62,840 nucleotides of DNA from Evansella vedderi (GCF_030813435.1 NZ_JAUSUG010000028.1:1-62840), one strand, 5' to 3'. Shown: positions 18,518-27,824, counted from the stretch's first letter. Translations and numbers: made by a program. Notes: generated from the letters alone by a model not told the origin.

Positions 18518-19390
18518 ATGTTGGGATCCATTAATTTAAAAAATACATTCTTTATTATCATTGGTACGGCAATTATGTCCTTTGGGCTAGTCTACTTTAA
18601 TATGGAAAATAATCTTGCCGATGGAGGTTTTACTGGAATTACCCTCATCCTTTACTTTATTTTTAATATTGATCCTGCCTACTCTAATCTCGTATTAAAT
18701 ATACCTTTATTCATTATCGGTTGGAAGGTGCTAGGACGAAATGCTTTTATTTATACGATTATTGGAACCATCTCTGTCTCTGTGTTTCTTTGGTTATTTC
18801 AGCGTTTTCCAATTATATCCTTACCACTATATGACGACTTAACACTTGCGGCATTATTTGCAGGAGTATTCATAGGTGTTGGTCTAGGAATCGTCTTTCG
18901 ATTTGGTGGTACCACTGGAGGAGTAGATATAATAGCTCGCTTAGGGTTTAAATATTACGGATGGAGTATGGGAAAAACAATGTTTATCTTCGATGCTGCT
19001 GTCATTACCACTTCACTTGTCTATTTAAATTATCGGGAAGCAATGTACACATTGGTTGCTGTATTTATTGCAGCTAAGGTTATCGATTTTATGCAGCAGG
19101 GGGCTTACTCAGGAAAAGCGGCTATGATTGTTTCCGACCGTACTCCTGACATTGCCGCTTCTATTTTAAAAGAAATGGACCGTGGTGCTACTATTTTGAA
19201 AGGGAAAGGAAGTTTTACAGGAGCTGACAGGGAAGTATTATACTGTGTTGTGGGTAGAAATGAAGTAGTCCGCTTAAAAAATTTAATTGGCCGGATTGAT
19301 CCCCATGCGTTTGTTACTTTAGGGGATGTTCAGGATGTGATGGGGGAAGGTTTTACTTTAGACGAGAATAAACGGCCTATAGGACATTAG
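18518..19390 (+). CDS. ypjC: YitT-family membrane protein with C-terminal DUF2179
   Basis: A 290-residue integral membrane protein of unknown function. About five to six hydrophobic segments occupy residues 1-190. A cytoplasmic DUF2179/YitT C-terminal domain follows (AAMIVSDRTPDIAASIL to the end), a small nucleotide- or ligand-binding-like fold. The glycine-rich GLGIVFRFGGTTGG segment is typical of the family. The ATG at 18518 has GGGGAGG 7 bases upstream and a good promoter; the longer frame starting at 18455 overlaps that promoter and is rejected. One of the few plus-strand genes, divergent from ypjD. Confidence 0.87.
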   Translation: MLGSINLKNTFFIIIGTAIMSFGLVYFNMENNLADGGFTGITLILYFIFNIDPAYSNLVLNIPLFIIGWKVLGRNAFIYTIIGTISVSVFLWLFQRFPIISLPLYDDLTLAALFAGVFIGVGLGIVFRFGGTTGGVDIIARLGFKYYGWSMGKTMFIFDAAVITTSLVYLNYREAMYTLVAVFIAAKVIDFMQQGAYSGKAAMIVSDRTPDIAASILKEMDRGATILKGKGSFTGADREVLYCVVGRNEVVRLKNLIGRIDPHAFVTLGDVQDVMGEGFTLDENKRPIGH

Positions 19391-19415
19391 CTGCTACAAA
19401 TTATATTTTTACTAA

Positions 19416-19445
19416 AAAAACATCAAGCCTAGGCTTGATGTTTTT
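19416..19445. terminator. Bidirectional terminator between ypjC and the YugP-type gene
   Basis: A perfect 30-base palindrome (arms 19416-19430 and 19431-19445). The stem core is ACATCAAGCCT, with A-runs before and T-runs after on both strands. It sits between convergent stop codons and can serve both genes. Confidence 0.85.
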
Positions 19446-19450
19446 ACTAA

Positions 19451-20140
19451 TTAATCTCGATTCATTGCTACATACATTAAGATAAAGCGGACAAGTTCCA
19501 TTACTGCAACTAATGCGGCAGCAACATAAGTTAATGCTGCAGCGTTTAGAACTTTCTTTGTCTCGCGTTCTTCATCGTTTCTAATAACTCCCGCTGAAAC
19601 AATTTGTTCCATAGCTCTATTGCTCGCGTTAAACTCCACTGGCAATGTAACTAGTTGGAAAAGTACGGCGGCTGACATTAATACAATACCTGCTAATAAC
19701 ATCCCTGAGGCACTCATTAAGATACCAGCAAGGATTAAAATAAATGAAAAGTTCGAACCAAAATTAGCTACTGGAACTAATGCGTGGCGGAAACGTAAAA
19801 ATGCGTATCCTTCTTCATCCTGTAACGCGTGTCCTACCTCGTGGGCAGCAACTGCTGCTCCTGCTATGGAGTTTCCGTAATAGTTCTGTTCAGATAATCG
19901 TACAGCCTTTGCACGTGGATCATAGTGGTCAGTTAGCTGACCTTTAACTGGTTCTACAGTAACATCATATAACCCATTATCATTTAAAATTTTCCTTGCC
20001 ACTTGTGCACCTGTCATCCCTGAAGACGAAGCTACTTGAGAGTATTTTTTGTATGCACTTTTCACTTTTGATTGAGCCCACAATGGAATCAACATCAAAA
20101 TGGCAATATATATTAAAAATCCTCCAAATGTCTCAAACAT
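19451..20140 (-). CDS. Membrane zinc metallopeptidase, YugP family
   Basis: A 229-residue membrane protease of the DUF2157/YugP-like zinc-dependent family. The HExxH-type motif AAHEVGHALQD is near residue 105, with a hydrophobic segment before it (about 8-25) and two to three after it, including the C-terminal one. The ATG at 20140 is chosen because AGGAGG lies 9 bases upstream; the upstream in-frame ATG would overlap the ribosome binding site itself. It is placed between ypjB and ypjC, where B. subtilis has no such gene. Substrate unknown. Confidence 0.85.
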   Translation of the reverse strand: MFETFGGFLIYIAILMLIPLWAQSKVKSAYKKYSQVASSSGMTGAQVARKILNDNGLYDVTVEPVKGQLTDHYDPRAKAVRLSEQNYYGNSIAGAAVAAHEVGHALQDEEGYAFLRFRHALVPVANFGSNFSFILILAGILMSASGMLLAGIVLMSAAVLFQLVTLPVEFNASNRAMEQIVSAGVIRNDEERETKKVLNAAALTYVAAALVAVMELVRFILMYVAMNRD

Positions 20141-20245
20141 CTTTAAATACCTCCTATTCACTCTGCATTTCTCTTTAGTTGTATTCTATAATCAATTTTA
20201 TTCAAAGATTTGAAAGGTGTCAATAAAAGTGCATACGAAACATCC

Positions 20246-21067
20246 TTATGGGGCACGCCTTTTTTTCCGCCTTAACTCCCTTTCCTTTTCCTTTTCCCCC
20301 CAGTATTTTTTCCAACCTGCATAGGTTAATGCTAAAACAATTGCCCCTCCAATTGTTAACATTACCCATATTAAAGAAGGATCTGAGGACTCCTCTTCCT
20401 TGCCGTCATAAATAAAGTTCAATTGTGTTTCCAACAAGTTTAGATGCTCTGAGATGGCTGGATCATTCAAAGGTTTCCCCCTCAATTGCTGTAAATACTG
20501 TACTTGTGAATCAACCTTTTGATAGGTTTCCACTGGCAACCGTACCGCCCAAGCCGGTCGAACCATCTCATAGTTTTTCACAAAAGTAAATATTTCATCT
20601 TGAAATCTTTGAGAGTTCCCTTCTTCTGCAGCTTTCCTCATATTTTTAATTGGATTTATTAATGTGTTTCTTGTGTTTAACCAAAGATCCTTATGATTGT
20701 CATCATAAACATCTACTAATAGTCTCAGCTTTGATGCCTTCTGAACACGGTCTTCGTGGGATAGACTTACACTAGTAACTGCTTTGGTTACTTCATCGTA
20801 GACTGAGGTAATTACCTGTAATTCCCTCATGGATAAATGGTGTTCAGACGCTCGAATCGTTAAAAATTGTTCAGAAAAATAATTTAATAATTTCTTCGCC
20901 TCTTCATAGTGACCTTCCCTCACATACCGTAAGATCGTATCACTCGTTTGATTTAATTCCCGCCAAATATTATCATTCCGCTGCACTTCTTCCGCGTATC
21001 CTATTTGAAACGGCCAAACGATTAGGATTGATAGAACAACAATTATTTTAATTAATCTTTCAGCCAT
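20246..21067 (-). CDS. ypjB: Sporulation protein YpjB
   Basis: A 273-residue protein with an N-terminal signal peptide (1-25, ending near GYAEE), a mostly helical extracytoplasmic domain, and a C-terminal membrane segment (about 232-252). A very basic tail follows (ELRRKKRR). This matches the YpjB family, named for sporulation-associated expression; the molecular role is not known. It follows ypjA by about 110 bases, the conserved order, and is upstream of the YugP-type gene. Confidence 0.85.
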   Translation of the reverse strand: MAERLIKIIVVLSILIVWPFQIGYAEEVQRNDNIWRELNQTSDTILRYVREGHYEEAKKLLNYFSEQFLTIRASEHHLSMRELQVITSVYDEVTKAVTSVSLSHEDRVQKASKLRLLVDVYDDNHKDLWLNTRNTLINPIKNMRKAAEEGNSQRFQDEIFTFVKNYEMVRPAWAVRLPVETYQKVDSQVQYLQQLRGKPLNDPAISEHLNLLETQLNFIYDGKEEESSDPSLIWVMLTIGGAIVLALTYAGWKKYWGEKEKERELRRKKRRAP

Positions 21068-21176
21068 GCCTGTCCCTCCTCTAGTTCATACTCTATCGTA
21101 TGAAGAGTTGGACAAGAGTAGACCTGAAAGATTAAAGAGTTTGTCCAAAATTTAAGGTCACCTCAAGGAACGAGTA

Positions 21177-21770
21177 TTAAATCTCCCGTTTTCTTATACT
21201 TTTATTAAGTACATAAACTGTTAATAAGGAAAAAATACTCAACCAGAATGTAAAATAGGCGATCTCCTGTATGTAGATAGTAATGGAACTGCTCACCCAA
21301 GGATGCATACCGTAAATGTAATCAATTACATCATTATGTAGCGTCCATACTGCTACGACACCTAAATGCCAAGCTTTTATTCGATAGTAAGGTGCATATA
21401 GCAGACCCTGTACTGCCATCCCTAAATGGGACCCGATTAGCATATATTGTTGCCAGGTTAACGTATCTCCGGCTGCCCAGGCTGCAACAATCATTACCAC
21501 TGCCCATACACCGTATTTTAAAAGCGTAACTGCCGCTAATGCTTCTACTAATGGTATATTCTTTCTGAATAAAAACGCTGCCAAGACAAAACAAAAAAAT
21601 AAACTCGCCGTTGGGCTATCTGGTACAAAAATTAAAAAAATAGGTGGTGTTATTGCTAATTGTGACTTATACCATATGTATCCGTATATTGTACCACCAA
21701 TATTAATAAGTAACAGCAACATTAAAAAAAGTCTATTTTTTAATAGTTGCATTAAATTTTCCATAATCAT
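21177..21770 (-). CDS. ypjA: YpjA-family membrane protein (DUF1405)
   Basis: A 197-residue integral membrane protein with about six hydrophobic segments across its length. It shows short family-typical pieces such as YGYIWYKSQL, FVPDSPTASLFF and LHNDVIDYIYG. The function is unknown. It lies directly after qcrABC and its terminator, as in other Bacilli, and this placement has suggested a link to respiration. It could start at the ATG 21770 or the in-frame ATG two codons later; the GGAC upstream does not decide. Confidence 0.85.
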   Translation of the reverse strand: MIMENLMQLLKNRLFLMLLLLINIGGTIYGYIWYKSQLAITPPIFLIFVPDSPTASLFFCFVLAAFLFRKNIPLVEALAAVTLLKYGVWAVVMIVAAWAAGDTLTWQQYMLIGSHLGMAVQGLLYAPYYRIKAWHLGVVAVWTLHNDVIDYIYGMHPWVSSSITIYIQEIAYFTFWLSIFSLLTVYVLNKSIRKREI

Positions 21771-21842
21771 GATAATCGTCCTTTTTTGAATTTGTAGAGG
21801 ATTCCCCTAAGACGAACCTTTTTACGCCATCATTTGTAGAAA

Positions 21843-21872
21843 AAGCTGACTGAATCTTTCTTCAGTCAGCTT
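21843..21872 (-). terminator. Rho-independent terminator after qcrC
   Basis: AAGCTGACTGAA (21843-21854), a 6-base loop, TTCAGTCAGCTT (21861-21872). On the minus strand the stem is followed by T residues. It lies about 15 bases past the qcrC stop codon and separates qcrABC from ypjA. Confidence 0.85.
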
Positions 21873-21886
21873 CCTTATAAATTATT

Positions 21887-22681
21887 TTATTCCTCATCCT
21901 CATCCGGTACTTGCCCATCATTAGCAATAAAGGCTGCTAATGTTTCCAATTCCTCTTCTGTACCTTCAAATTGGTCCGGAGGCATTCCTGGTGCACCTTC
22001 CTTGATGATAGCAATAACTTGTTCTTTTGTGTAATCACTTTGGAATACACTTGGCCCTGCCGCCCCACCTAACATGTCACCACCGTGACAGTTAATACAG
22101 GATTGCTGCATTGACCAAATTTCAAAGGCTTCCGACGTTTCATCCACCTCGATGTCCTCTACTATTGCCCCTTGTTGAGCTGCTGCTTCCCAATCATGCT
22201 CTGCAACTGACTCCCAAGTTAAGAAGATAATAGATATTACAGCTAAAAGCATAATACTACTCGCTATAGGACGTTTAATTGGCCGACGTTCTGGTCCATT
22301 ATCAAGCCATGGAGCAAGCAATAATGCTCCAAATGCTATCCCTGGCATAACAACAGCCCCAATTACTGTGTATTGTCCAGCAGCAAACTCATATTTCAAG
22401 AGTTGATACAAAAATAAGAAATACCAGTCAGGCAATGGTATGTAACCAGAGTCCGTTGGATCAGCAACACGCTCTAACGGCGCTGGGTGCGCTACTGTTA
22501 AACACAAATACCCTATTAAAAAGACAGCCCCTACCATCCATTCACGTAATAAAAAGTTCGGCCAGAATGCCTCTGTCTTTCCAGGATACTCAGAATAATC
22601 TTTTGGTATGTTTTTCATACGATGTTCCTTTGCCGGAATACGAGAATCTCCGACAAATTTCATACCTTTCCCGCGATGCAT
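21887..22681 (-). CDS. qcrC: Menaquinol:cytochrome c oxidoreductase, cytochrome b/c subunit
   Basis: The 264-residue Bacillus-type fused subunit. The N-terminal part corresponds to subunit IV of b6f complexes, with about three membrane segments and the PDWYF motif in YIPLPDWYFLFLYQ. The C-terminal part (about 180-264) is a cytochrome c domain with the haem-binding CINCHG and a distal methionine in GMPPDQF. The domain faces outside and passes electrons from the Rieske protein to cytochrome c. The tail is acidic. It is the third gene of qcrABC, 31 bases after qcrB, and is followed by a terminator. Confidence 0.96.
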   Translation of the reverse strand: MHRGKGMKFVGDSRIPAKEHRMKNIPKDYSEYPGKTEAFWPNFLLREWMVGAVFLIGYLCLTVAHPAPLERVADPTDSGYIPLPDWYFLFLYQLLKYEFAAGQYTVIGAVVMPGIAFGALLLAPWLDNGPERRPIKRPIASSIMLLAVISIIFLTWESVAEHDWEAAAQQGAIVEDIEVDETSEAFEIWSMQQSCINCHGGDMLGGAAGPSVFQSDYTKEQVIAIIKEGAPGMPPDQFEGTEEELETLAAFIANDGQVPDEDEE

Positions 22682-22712
22682 AGCTTTCCCTCCTTTTCAA
22701 ATCCAGTCCATT

Positions 22713-23384
22713 TTACAATGGTCCAGAAATTCCTTGCTTACGAATCATATAGAAATGGGCACCAAGAAGACCTAAAAGTGCACCTGGTAAAAAGAATACA
22801 TGAATTGCAAAGAAACGAGTTAATGTTTGAGCCCCAATAATTTCCCCACCAGCTAATAGGACCCTTGCAAAGCCACCAACAACTGGTGCCGCTTCCGCAA
22901 TTTCAAGACCTACAACTGTTGCAAAGTAAGCTTTCATATCCCATGGTAATAAGTATCCAGTGAATCCTAACCCCAACATAACGAAGAAAATTAGTACACC
23001 TACTACCCAGTTAAGCTCCCTTGGTTTTTTATATGAACCTGTAAAGAATACACGAAGAGTGTGTAAGAACATCATTACAATAACAAGACTCGCTCCCCAG
23101 TGGTGCATCCCACGAACAATTACTCCGTGTGTTACTTCATTTTGTAAGAAATATACAGATTCATATGCATGAATAATGTCTGGCACGTAATACATTGTAA
23201 GGAACATACCAGATAATATTTGAATAACAGTAACGAAGAATGTTAATCCTCCAAAGCAATAGACAAATGCTGAGAAATGATGGGCAGGGTTTACGTGTTC
23301 TGGAACCTCATGGTCAGCAATATCACGCCACATGGGAGTAATATCTAGACGTTCATCTACCCAATCATATATTTTCTGTAACAT
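22713..23384 (-). CDS. qcrB: Menaquinol:cytochrome c oxidoreductase, cytochrome b subunit
   Basis: A 223-residue b6-type cytochrome with four membrane helices. Haem b ligands are in the helix around MHHWGASL and in the last helix (FAIHVFF, LLGAHFYM). Cys43 (in FVYCFGG) is at the position that covalently holds haem ci in the B. subtilis and b6f proteins. The quinone-side motif YKKPRELNW is present. AGGAGG-like spacing precedes the ATG. Between qcrA and qcrC, with 24- and 31-base gaps. Confidence 0.96.
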   Translation of the reverse strand: MLQKIYDWVDERLDITPMWRDIADHEVPEHVNPAHHFSAFVYCFGGLTFFVTVIQILSGMFLTMYYVPDIIHAYESVYFLQNEVTHGVIVRGMHHWGASLVIVMMFLHTLRVFFTGSYKKPRELNWVVGVLIFFVMLGLGFTGYLLPWDMKAYFATVVGLEIAEAAPVVGGFARVLLAGGEIIGAQTLTRFFAIHVFFLPGALLGLLGAHFYMIRKQGISGPL

Positions 23385-23408
23385 AGTTGCGCCTCCCTTC
23401 TACGTAAC

Positions 23409-23915
23409 TTAAACGGATCTACGTTGTATAATACTTCCTAAATAAACTACCCCATCACGAACTTCTATTTCATACAAATCCAACGGTCTTGTTGGCGGTG
23501 TTTGTGCCACATTTTGTCCAGACTTCTCAAATCGTCCAAAGTGACATGGGCAATAGAATTGGTTCGGATGATCTTCACTACCTTCCCAGTTAACTGTACA
23601 GCCTAAATGTGTACATACTGGTGAAAGTGCGACAATGTCGTTACCATCTTTGTAAATCCAAGCAGTTCTAGATTGCTCAGAAGTGTACCATGCATCTTCA
23701 ATCTCAAGCTGGAAATCAAAGCGCTGCGGTTCGTCTGTTAAGTCATCTACCGTTGCAACAGAAACAAATTCCGTTTCCCCACCAGCTTGTAAAGCTGGAT
23801 CTAAGGCAAATCGAACCATTGGACTGATTGCACCTGCAACCATAAAACCGCCTACACCCATTAATGTATAAGTTAAGAATTGTCGTCTTGATACTTTATG
23901 TTCCTTCTCGCTCAC
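23409..23915 (-). CDS. qcrA: Menaquinol:cytochrome c oxidoreductase, Rieske iron-sulfur subunit
   Basis: A 168-residue Rieske protein. The N-terminus carries a twin-arginine-like motif SRRQFL before one membrane segment, consistent with Tat-dependent insertion. The cluster ligands are CTHLGC (about 114-119) and CPCHFGRFE (about 133-141), giving the two Cys/His pairs and the disulphide cysteines. It takes electrons from menaquinol at the Qo site. The start is GTG with GGAGGG upstream. First gene of qcrABC, with a good promoter about 65-90 bases before it. Confidence 0.96.
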   Translation of the reverse strand: MSEKEHKVSRRQFLTYTLMGVGGFMVAGAISPMVRFALDPALQAGGETEFVSVATVDDLTDEPQRFDFQLEIEDAWYTSEQSRTAWIYKDGNDIVALSPVCTHLGCTVNWEGSEDHPNQFYCPCHFGRFEKSGQNVAQTPPTRPLDLYEIEVRDGVVYLGSIIQRRSV

Positions 23916-23977
23916 GAATTTCCCTCCTCACATCCATGTTCTATTAACATCACAAAAAAAGATACTAAGACATACTC

Positions 23978-24007
23978 ATGATAGCCCAATTTTTCTACGC
24001 ATGTCAA
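23978..24007 (-). promoter_or_regulatory. Sigma-A-like promoter for qcrABC
   Basis: On the minus strand: perfect TTGACA (24002-24007), an 18-base spacer, TATCAT (23978-23983). It lies about 60 bases before the qcrA start codon. Confidence 0.7.
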
Positions 24008-24091
24008 CAAATTCTATGAGTTGTTTTTACCTTTTTCATTAGAAATACACTCTTCTACGATAGTTAACTAACAAATTATAAGCCTTTTTAT

Positions 24092-24568
24092 TTACTGTCT
24101 TTCTTTCGGTTCCTCTTGCCATTTAGCAGTAATTAGAGGTAATATTTGCTTCATTTGCTGTGAAATAATTTCCTTTGCATATGTATCATCCATTGATTCT
24201 AAGGATAAGGATGGAATCCAAATCAGCATGTCAGGCAAATCCTTTTCTACCCTTTTCCACACTCCATCAGAAGTAATATAAACTATATGAGTAAACCCAT
24301 TATCATAGAAATGCTTATCCCAGCTAACCAATCGTTCAAGTCTTGAATTTTCCTCCTCCGTGCTCAAATAGGTGAACGGTGCCAATTGGAACACACGTCC
24401 TTTAAACTGTCTCTCCACCTCTTCTACTAAGATTGAAGAAAATTCACCCATGGAGACTTTACCTTTAGGGTCTTCCTTCCAATCTAGAGGGATCAGGGGG
24501 ATGATAGCAGTATCCACATACTCCTTTGAATTTAAGTACATATCCATTTGACTGGTTGTCCACTTCAA
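24092..24568 (-). CDS. ypiF: YpiF-family protein (DUF2487)
   Basis: A 158-residue soluble protein of unknown function, beginning MKWTTSQMDMYL and matching the small DUF2487 family found upstream of qcrABC in Bacilli. No catalytic motif or membrane segment is visible. The start is TTG at 24568 with AGGAGAGG upstream. It is separated from ypiB by a terminator and from qcrA by a promoter, so it may be transcribed alone. Confidence 0.82.
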   Translation of the reverse strand: MKWTTSQMDMYLNSKEYVDTAIIPLIPLDWKEDPKGKVSMGEFSSILVEEVERQFKGRVFQLAPFTYLSTEEENSRLERLVSWDKHFYDNGFTHIVYITSDGVWKRVEKDLPDMLIWIPSLSLESMDDTYAKEIISQQMKQILPLITAKWQEEPKERQ

Positions 24569-24670
24569 AAAATTCCTCTCCTTTACTTATGTACATTTTC
24601 TTCGTTGTTATACCATAAAAATCAAATTCAAGGAAGCAAAAGCCAATATTGAAAACATTCATTCCAAAAG

Positions 24671-24696
24671 AAAAGCCCTTGAACTAGAGGGCTTTT
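24671..24696 (-). terminator. Rho-independent terminator after ypiB
   Basis: AAAAGCCCT (24671-24679), an 8-base loop, AGGGCTTTT (24688-24696). The minus-strand stem is followed by a T-rich tail and overlaps the ypiB stop codon. Confidence 0.75.
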
Positions 24697-25229
24697 AAAG
24701 CTTTATACTGTTTCACTAATTCATGAAAGGTCTTTTCGTCTCCCTTAATCAACGCCTGATCAATCTCCTCTTCTAACATGGTAAGACGATGCGAACGAAT
24801 GGATTGATCTAAAATCATTTCTGCTAATAGGCTATTTACATTTGCTTCTTCCTTATTGATAGGAAGATACGGATTTTCCTCTAACACTGCCATATATTGA
24901 GGAATGGACTGCTTATTTTTGAAATTAAGCTGTACGAAAATGTCCTCATTACGGTTTAGCCGAATGTCATGAAAGGATTTCTCGGCATCCATCGTCACAT
25001 GCTGATTTTTGTGAAAAGCAAAGGGAACACTATCCACATCATTGGCCGAGATCATCAGTGCCTTCGGACAATACTCAGCTTGTTCCACAAAATGAACACG
25101 CTCCATTAAAATATCATCACTCATTAGAAAATTCAACAACCATGCACATTCTCTTCGTTTGAGTTGATATTGATCTAAAAACCACTTTAAAAAGTCACGT
25201 TTCTCCATCACAGGAACAGCATTATTCAT
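24684..25229 (-). CDS. ypiB: YpiB family protein (UPF0302) with C-terminal IDEAL domain
   Basis: A 181-residue cytosolic protein. The N-terminal UPF0302 domain (about 1-125) begins MNNAVPVMEKRDFLKWFL. The C-terminus has the helical IDEAL motif (MLEEEIDQALIKGDEKTF) shared with ComK and other Bacillus regulators. The biochemical function is unknown. The start at 25229 is preceded by GAGGGG with 6-base spacing; six upstream in-frame codons are rejected. It sits next to ypiF and qcrABC as in B. subtilis. Confidence 0.88.
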   Translation of the reverse strand: MNNAVPVMEKRDFLKWFLDQYQLKRRECAWLLNFLMSDDILMERVHFVEQAEYCPKALMISANDVDSVPFAFHKNQHVTMDAEKSFHDIRLNRNEDIFVQLNFKNKQSIPQYMAVLEENPYLPINKEEANVNSLLAEMILDQSIRSHRLTMLEEEIDQALIKGDEKTFHELVKQYKALKAL

Positions 25230-25409
25230 CCTTTTCCCCTCCCCCATAATCTTAAGGTCAACTCGAGGATGACAGTCTACGTTGAAGTGACGACGGAATT
25301 CATTTTGACACTTTCATGATTTCTATTTCTCTTATATATTCTACATAGTTAATAAAAAATCCTTTAAAAAACCAAATCTCCTTTGAGTTTTTTGAAAATT
25401 CTTTTTTAA

Positions 25410-26429
25410 CTATTGATATCGTGGATGTAGGAATATATATTCGCATCCATCTATTTCTGTTGAAGAAAGAAAGTGTATATAGCATAACATATTTATGATT
25501 CGTTTTTCCACAATGACAGGTGGTTTATCATAATAATATGGATCTACAAAGTCTTTTATTCTTTCTATTAGTTGACATTTTTCAATGGCATCTCCCCTGC
25601 TAAGAATCCGTTTGAATAATTCAATAATAAAGGGCAATTGTGGAATGGGCCTTCTATATAAACGAATATAAAAACGCAATAATCGATCTAATAACTCATT
25701 CATGTGTAATTCCTGGCCTGTTTCCCAATTTTTAGTTGTTAATAAACTTTCCCCTTCTTCTAACCAACCTTGATCATAGGAAAAATCATACAATAGGGAA
25801 AAGTAATCTGGATAGACATTATAATGTCTGCCATAGCCAAATCTCCATTGTTCTGTAGGAAGTTCTTCTTTTTTAGATAAAAGCTGAAGAATATTTGTTA
25901 AATCCTTTTTATATATTGTTTGATTCTTCGTCAATGGAATCTTTTTGGAATCAATAAAATCCATCATCTCAAAAAGATCTTGTATAATATCATATGATAA
26001 TTCATCCTTTAAGGGAATATATATACTATGTTCTATCCAACCATTTATATATATTTGATGAATATATTCCCTTAACTCCTGAGGCAAGATTAAGGAGTTG
26101 GCGTCATCCTGATAAATCCATCCTTTATCCATTAAAGACTCTAGAACAATTTGAAAACTGTCCCTATCTTCACGTTTCAAGTAGGTATGAAGTTCATATG
26201 GTGAAACGGCCATAATGGATGGACTGTAGCACATGTGGAGAAGCAAGTCCCTCTCTATTTCCCCTAACGCCCCCCAATTTTCTTCTACCCTCTCACTATC
26301 CAATAAAAAATTCGTTAATTCTTCTGTAACTTGTTGTTTTGAATGGAGGTTGCATGTAATGCCAATATTTTTTATCCTCTTCACTAATTCCTTTTGCGGC
26401 TGAGATAAGAGAACTTGCATAAGTTTCAT
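25410..26429 (-). CDS. Hypothetical protein, helical/winged-helix-like
   Basis: A 339-residue protein not recognised with certainty. It is rich in charged and aromatic residues, with no signal peptide or membrane segment. Residues about 1-115 resemble the helical and winged-helix repeats found in helicase-associated (XPB N-terminal-like) domains, for example LGEIERDLLLHM followed by FQIVLESLMDKGWIY. No helicase motifs are present. The ATG at 26429 has AGAGGAG 8 bases upstream. It lies between ypiA and ypiB, adjacent genes in B. subtilis. An overlapping frame continues past its stop to about 25300, so a C-terminal frameshift is possible but not shown. Confidence 0.6.
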   Translation of the reverse strand: MKLMQVLLSQPQKELVKRIKNIGITCNLHSKQQVTEELTNFLLDSERVEENWGALGEIERDLLLHMCYSPSIMAVSPYELHTYLKREDRDSFQIVLESLMDKGWIYQDDANSLILPQELREYIHQIYINGWIEHSIYIPLKDELSYDIIQDLFEMMDFIDSKKIPLTKNQTIYKKDLTNILQLLSKKEELPTEQWRFGYGRHYNVYPDYFSLLYDFSYDQGWLEEGESLLTTKNWETGQELHMNELLDRLLRFYIRLYRRPIPQLPFIIELFKRILSRGDAIEKCQLIERIKDFVDPYYYDKPPVIVEKRIINMLCYIHFLSSTEIDGCEYIFLHPRYQ

Positions 26430-26500
26430 AGCTAAAACTCCTCTCATTCCTTAGTTACCCTTAGTATGTGAAGTTATTTCTAAACTATCATAATTTTATA

Positions 26501-26548
26501 AAAAAGTTGAGTCAAAAGGTGTGTAATCAACCTTTTGCTCAACTTTTT
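26501..26548 (-). terminator. Terminator after ypiA
   Basis: Long arms AAAAAGTTGAG(T)CAAAAGGT (26501-26520) and ACCTTTTG(C)TCAACTTTTT (26530-26548), with an unpaired base on each side. T-runs occur on both strands. It separates ypiA from the next minus-strand gene. Confidence 0.8.
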
Positions 26549-26549
26549 C

Positions 26550-27824
26550 TTAATTAGCCCCTTCTGTTAGATCCCTTAATCTTTCTTCCACATCTGTTCT
26601 GTCCGGAGACAGGGTAAAAAGTTTTTCAAGGAGTCGGATACCGTTCTCTTTCTCCCCTGCCTCTAAATAAGCATAAGCTGCCTCTTCTAATACCTCTATA
26701 TCATCTCCAAATGCATCTAAAGCTGCTTCATAGGCTTTTAGTGCATTTTTTAAATCATCTTCTTCATAAAGAGCTTTCGCTTTATATCGTTCAAATAAAG
26801 GATCATACTCACCATAGTCCTCTAGGAAGGAAAGGAGCTCTATTACGCCTCCGAAATCTTCCATTTCCATAAAAAACATTAACAGCTCCTTGACGGCTGT
26901 TACGTTGGAAGGGTTAATAGCAATAACTTTTTCTAAAAAGCTCTTCCCTTCTTCTGAATTTCCTGTAGCGAATTGGGTTTTCGCCATTTCTAAATAAAGC
27001 TCTTCATTATATTCATCCTTATAAATTCCTTCTTGCAAAACTTCTAAAGCTTCCTTCATGCGATTTTTATTCCTTAATGCCTTTGCTAAGAAAGGATATA
27101 ATGTAGTAAAATCAGGATCCAGTTCTTTTAAACGAGAAAACTGCTTTATAGCTGTTTCATAATCTTCTATTTGGAGTGCTGTATAGCCGTAACCAAATAA
27201 ACCATTAATATCCTCATTTGTTTCTATCCCCTTCTCATAGTTCGTCAAAGCATCCTCAAACTGACCAGTGGCACTATAGGCCTCTGCTATTCGTAAGTAA
27301 GGATTCAATTCCTCTATATTTTTAAGGTCGTCCTGGTAGATTACCCTTTTAAAGTAAGGAATAGATTGTTGATAATCCCCTCTACTTAAATAGAATTCAC
27401 CTAATCCATATAATAGGATTGGTTCATCAGGAGAAGACTTCTCCGCTTCCAACAGCTTCTGCTCAGCCACCTCTTCAAGCCCCTGATTTTGATAAATATC
27501 TGCTAAAAGGAGCTGTGCTTGAACGTAAGCCGAATCTCCTTTTTTTATTTCCATTAACATATCAATGGCATCGTCTTCTTTACCAAGCTCACTATAGCAC
27601 TCTGCTGCAAAAGCAAACAGTTCTCCGTGATCTGGATATTGAAACATTAACTCTTCTATTAATTCTAATGATCGATCTACTAAACCTAGCTCATAATATA
27701 ATTCAGCGATGGAACGTTTTCCTTCGTCATCTGCAATATTACGTAACTTTTCTATTTTCATTAGACCCTTTTCATGATAACCTTGTTCAATTAATTGAAT
27801 AGCTTCTTGTAATTGATGATTCAA
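26550..27824 (-). CDS. ypiA: TPR-repeat protein YpiA
   Basis: A 424-residue cytosolic protein built from about ten to eleven tetratricopeptide repeats from end to end. Examples are around AELYYELGLVDRSLELI, LLYGLGEFYLSRGDYQQSI and LFGYGYTALQIEDYETAI. No catalytic domain is visible, so a scaffold role is likely. The length and the position close to aroA (aroE of B. subtilis) and ypiB identify it as YpiA. The start is TTG at 27824 with GGGAG upstream. A terminator follows. Confidence 0.88.
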   Translation of the reverse strand: MNHQLQEAIQLIEQGYHEKGLMKIEKLRNIADDEGKRSIAELYYELGLVDRSLELIEELMFQYPDHGELFAFAAECYSELGKEDDAIDMLMEIKKGDSAYVQAQLLLADIYQNQGLEEVAEQKLLEAEKSSPDEPILLYGLGEFYLSRGDYQQSIPYFKRVIYQDDLKNIEELNPYLRIAEAYSATGQFEDALTNYEKGIETNEDINGLFGYGYTALQIEDYETAIKQFSRLKELDPDFTTLYPFLAKALRNKNRMKEALEVLQEGIYKDEYNEELYLEMAKTQFATGNSEEGKSFLEKVIAINPSNVTAVKELLMFFMEMEDFGGVIELLSFLEDYGEYDPLFERYKAKALYEEDDLKNALKAYEAALDAFGDDIEVLEEAAYAYLEAGEKENGIRLLEKLFTLSPDRTDVEERLRDLTEGAN

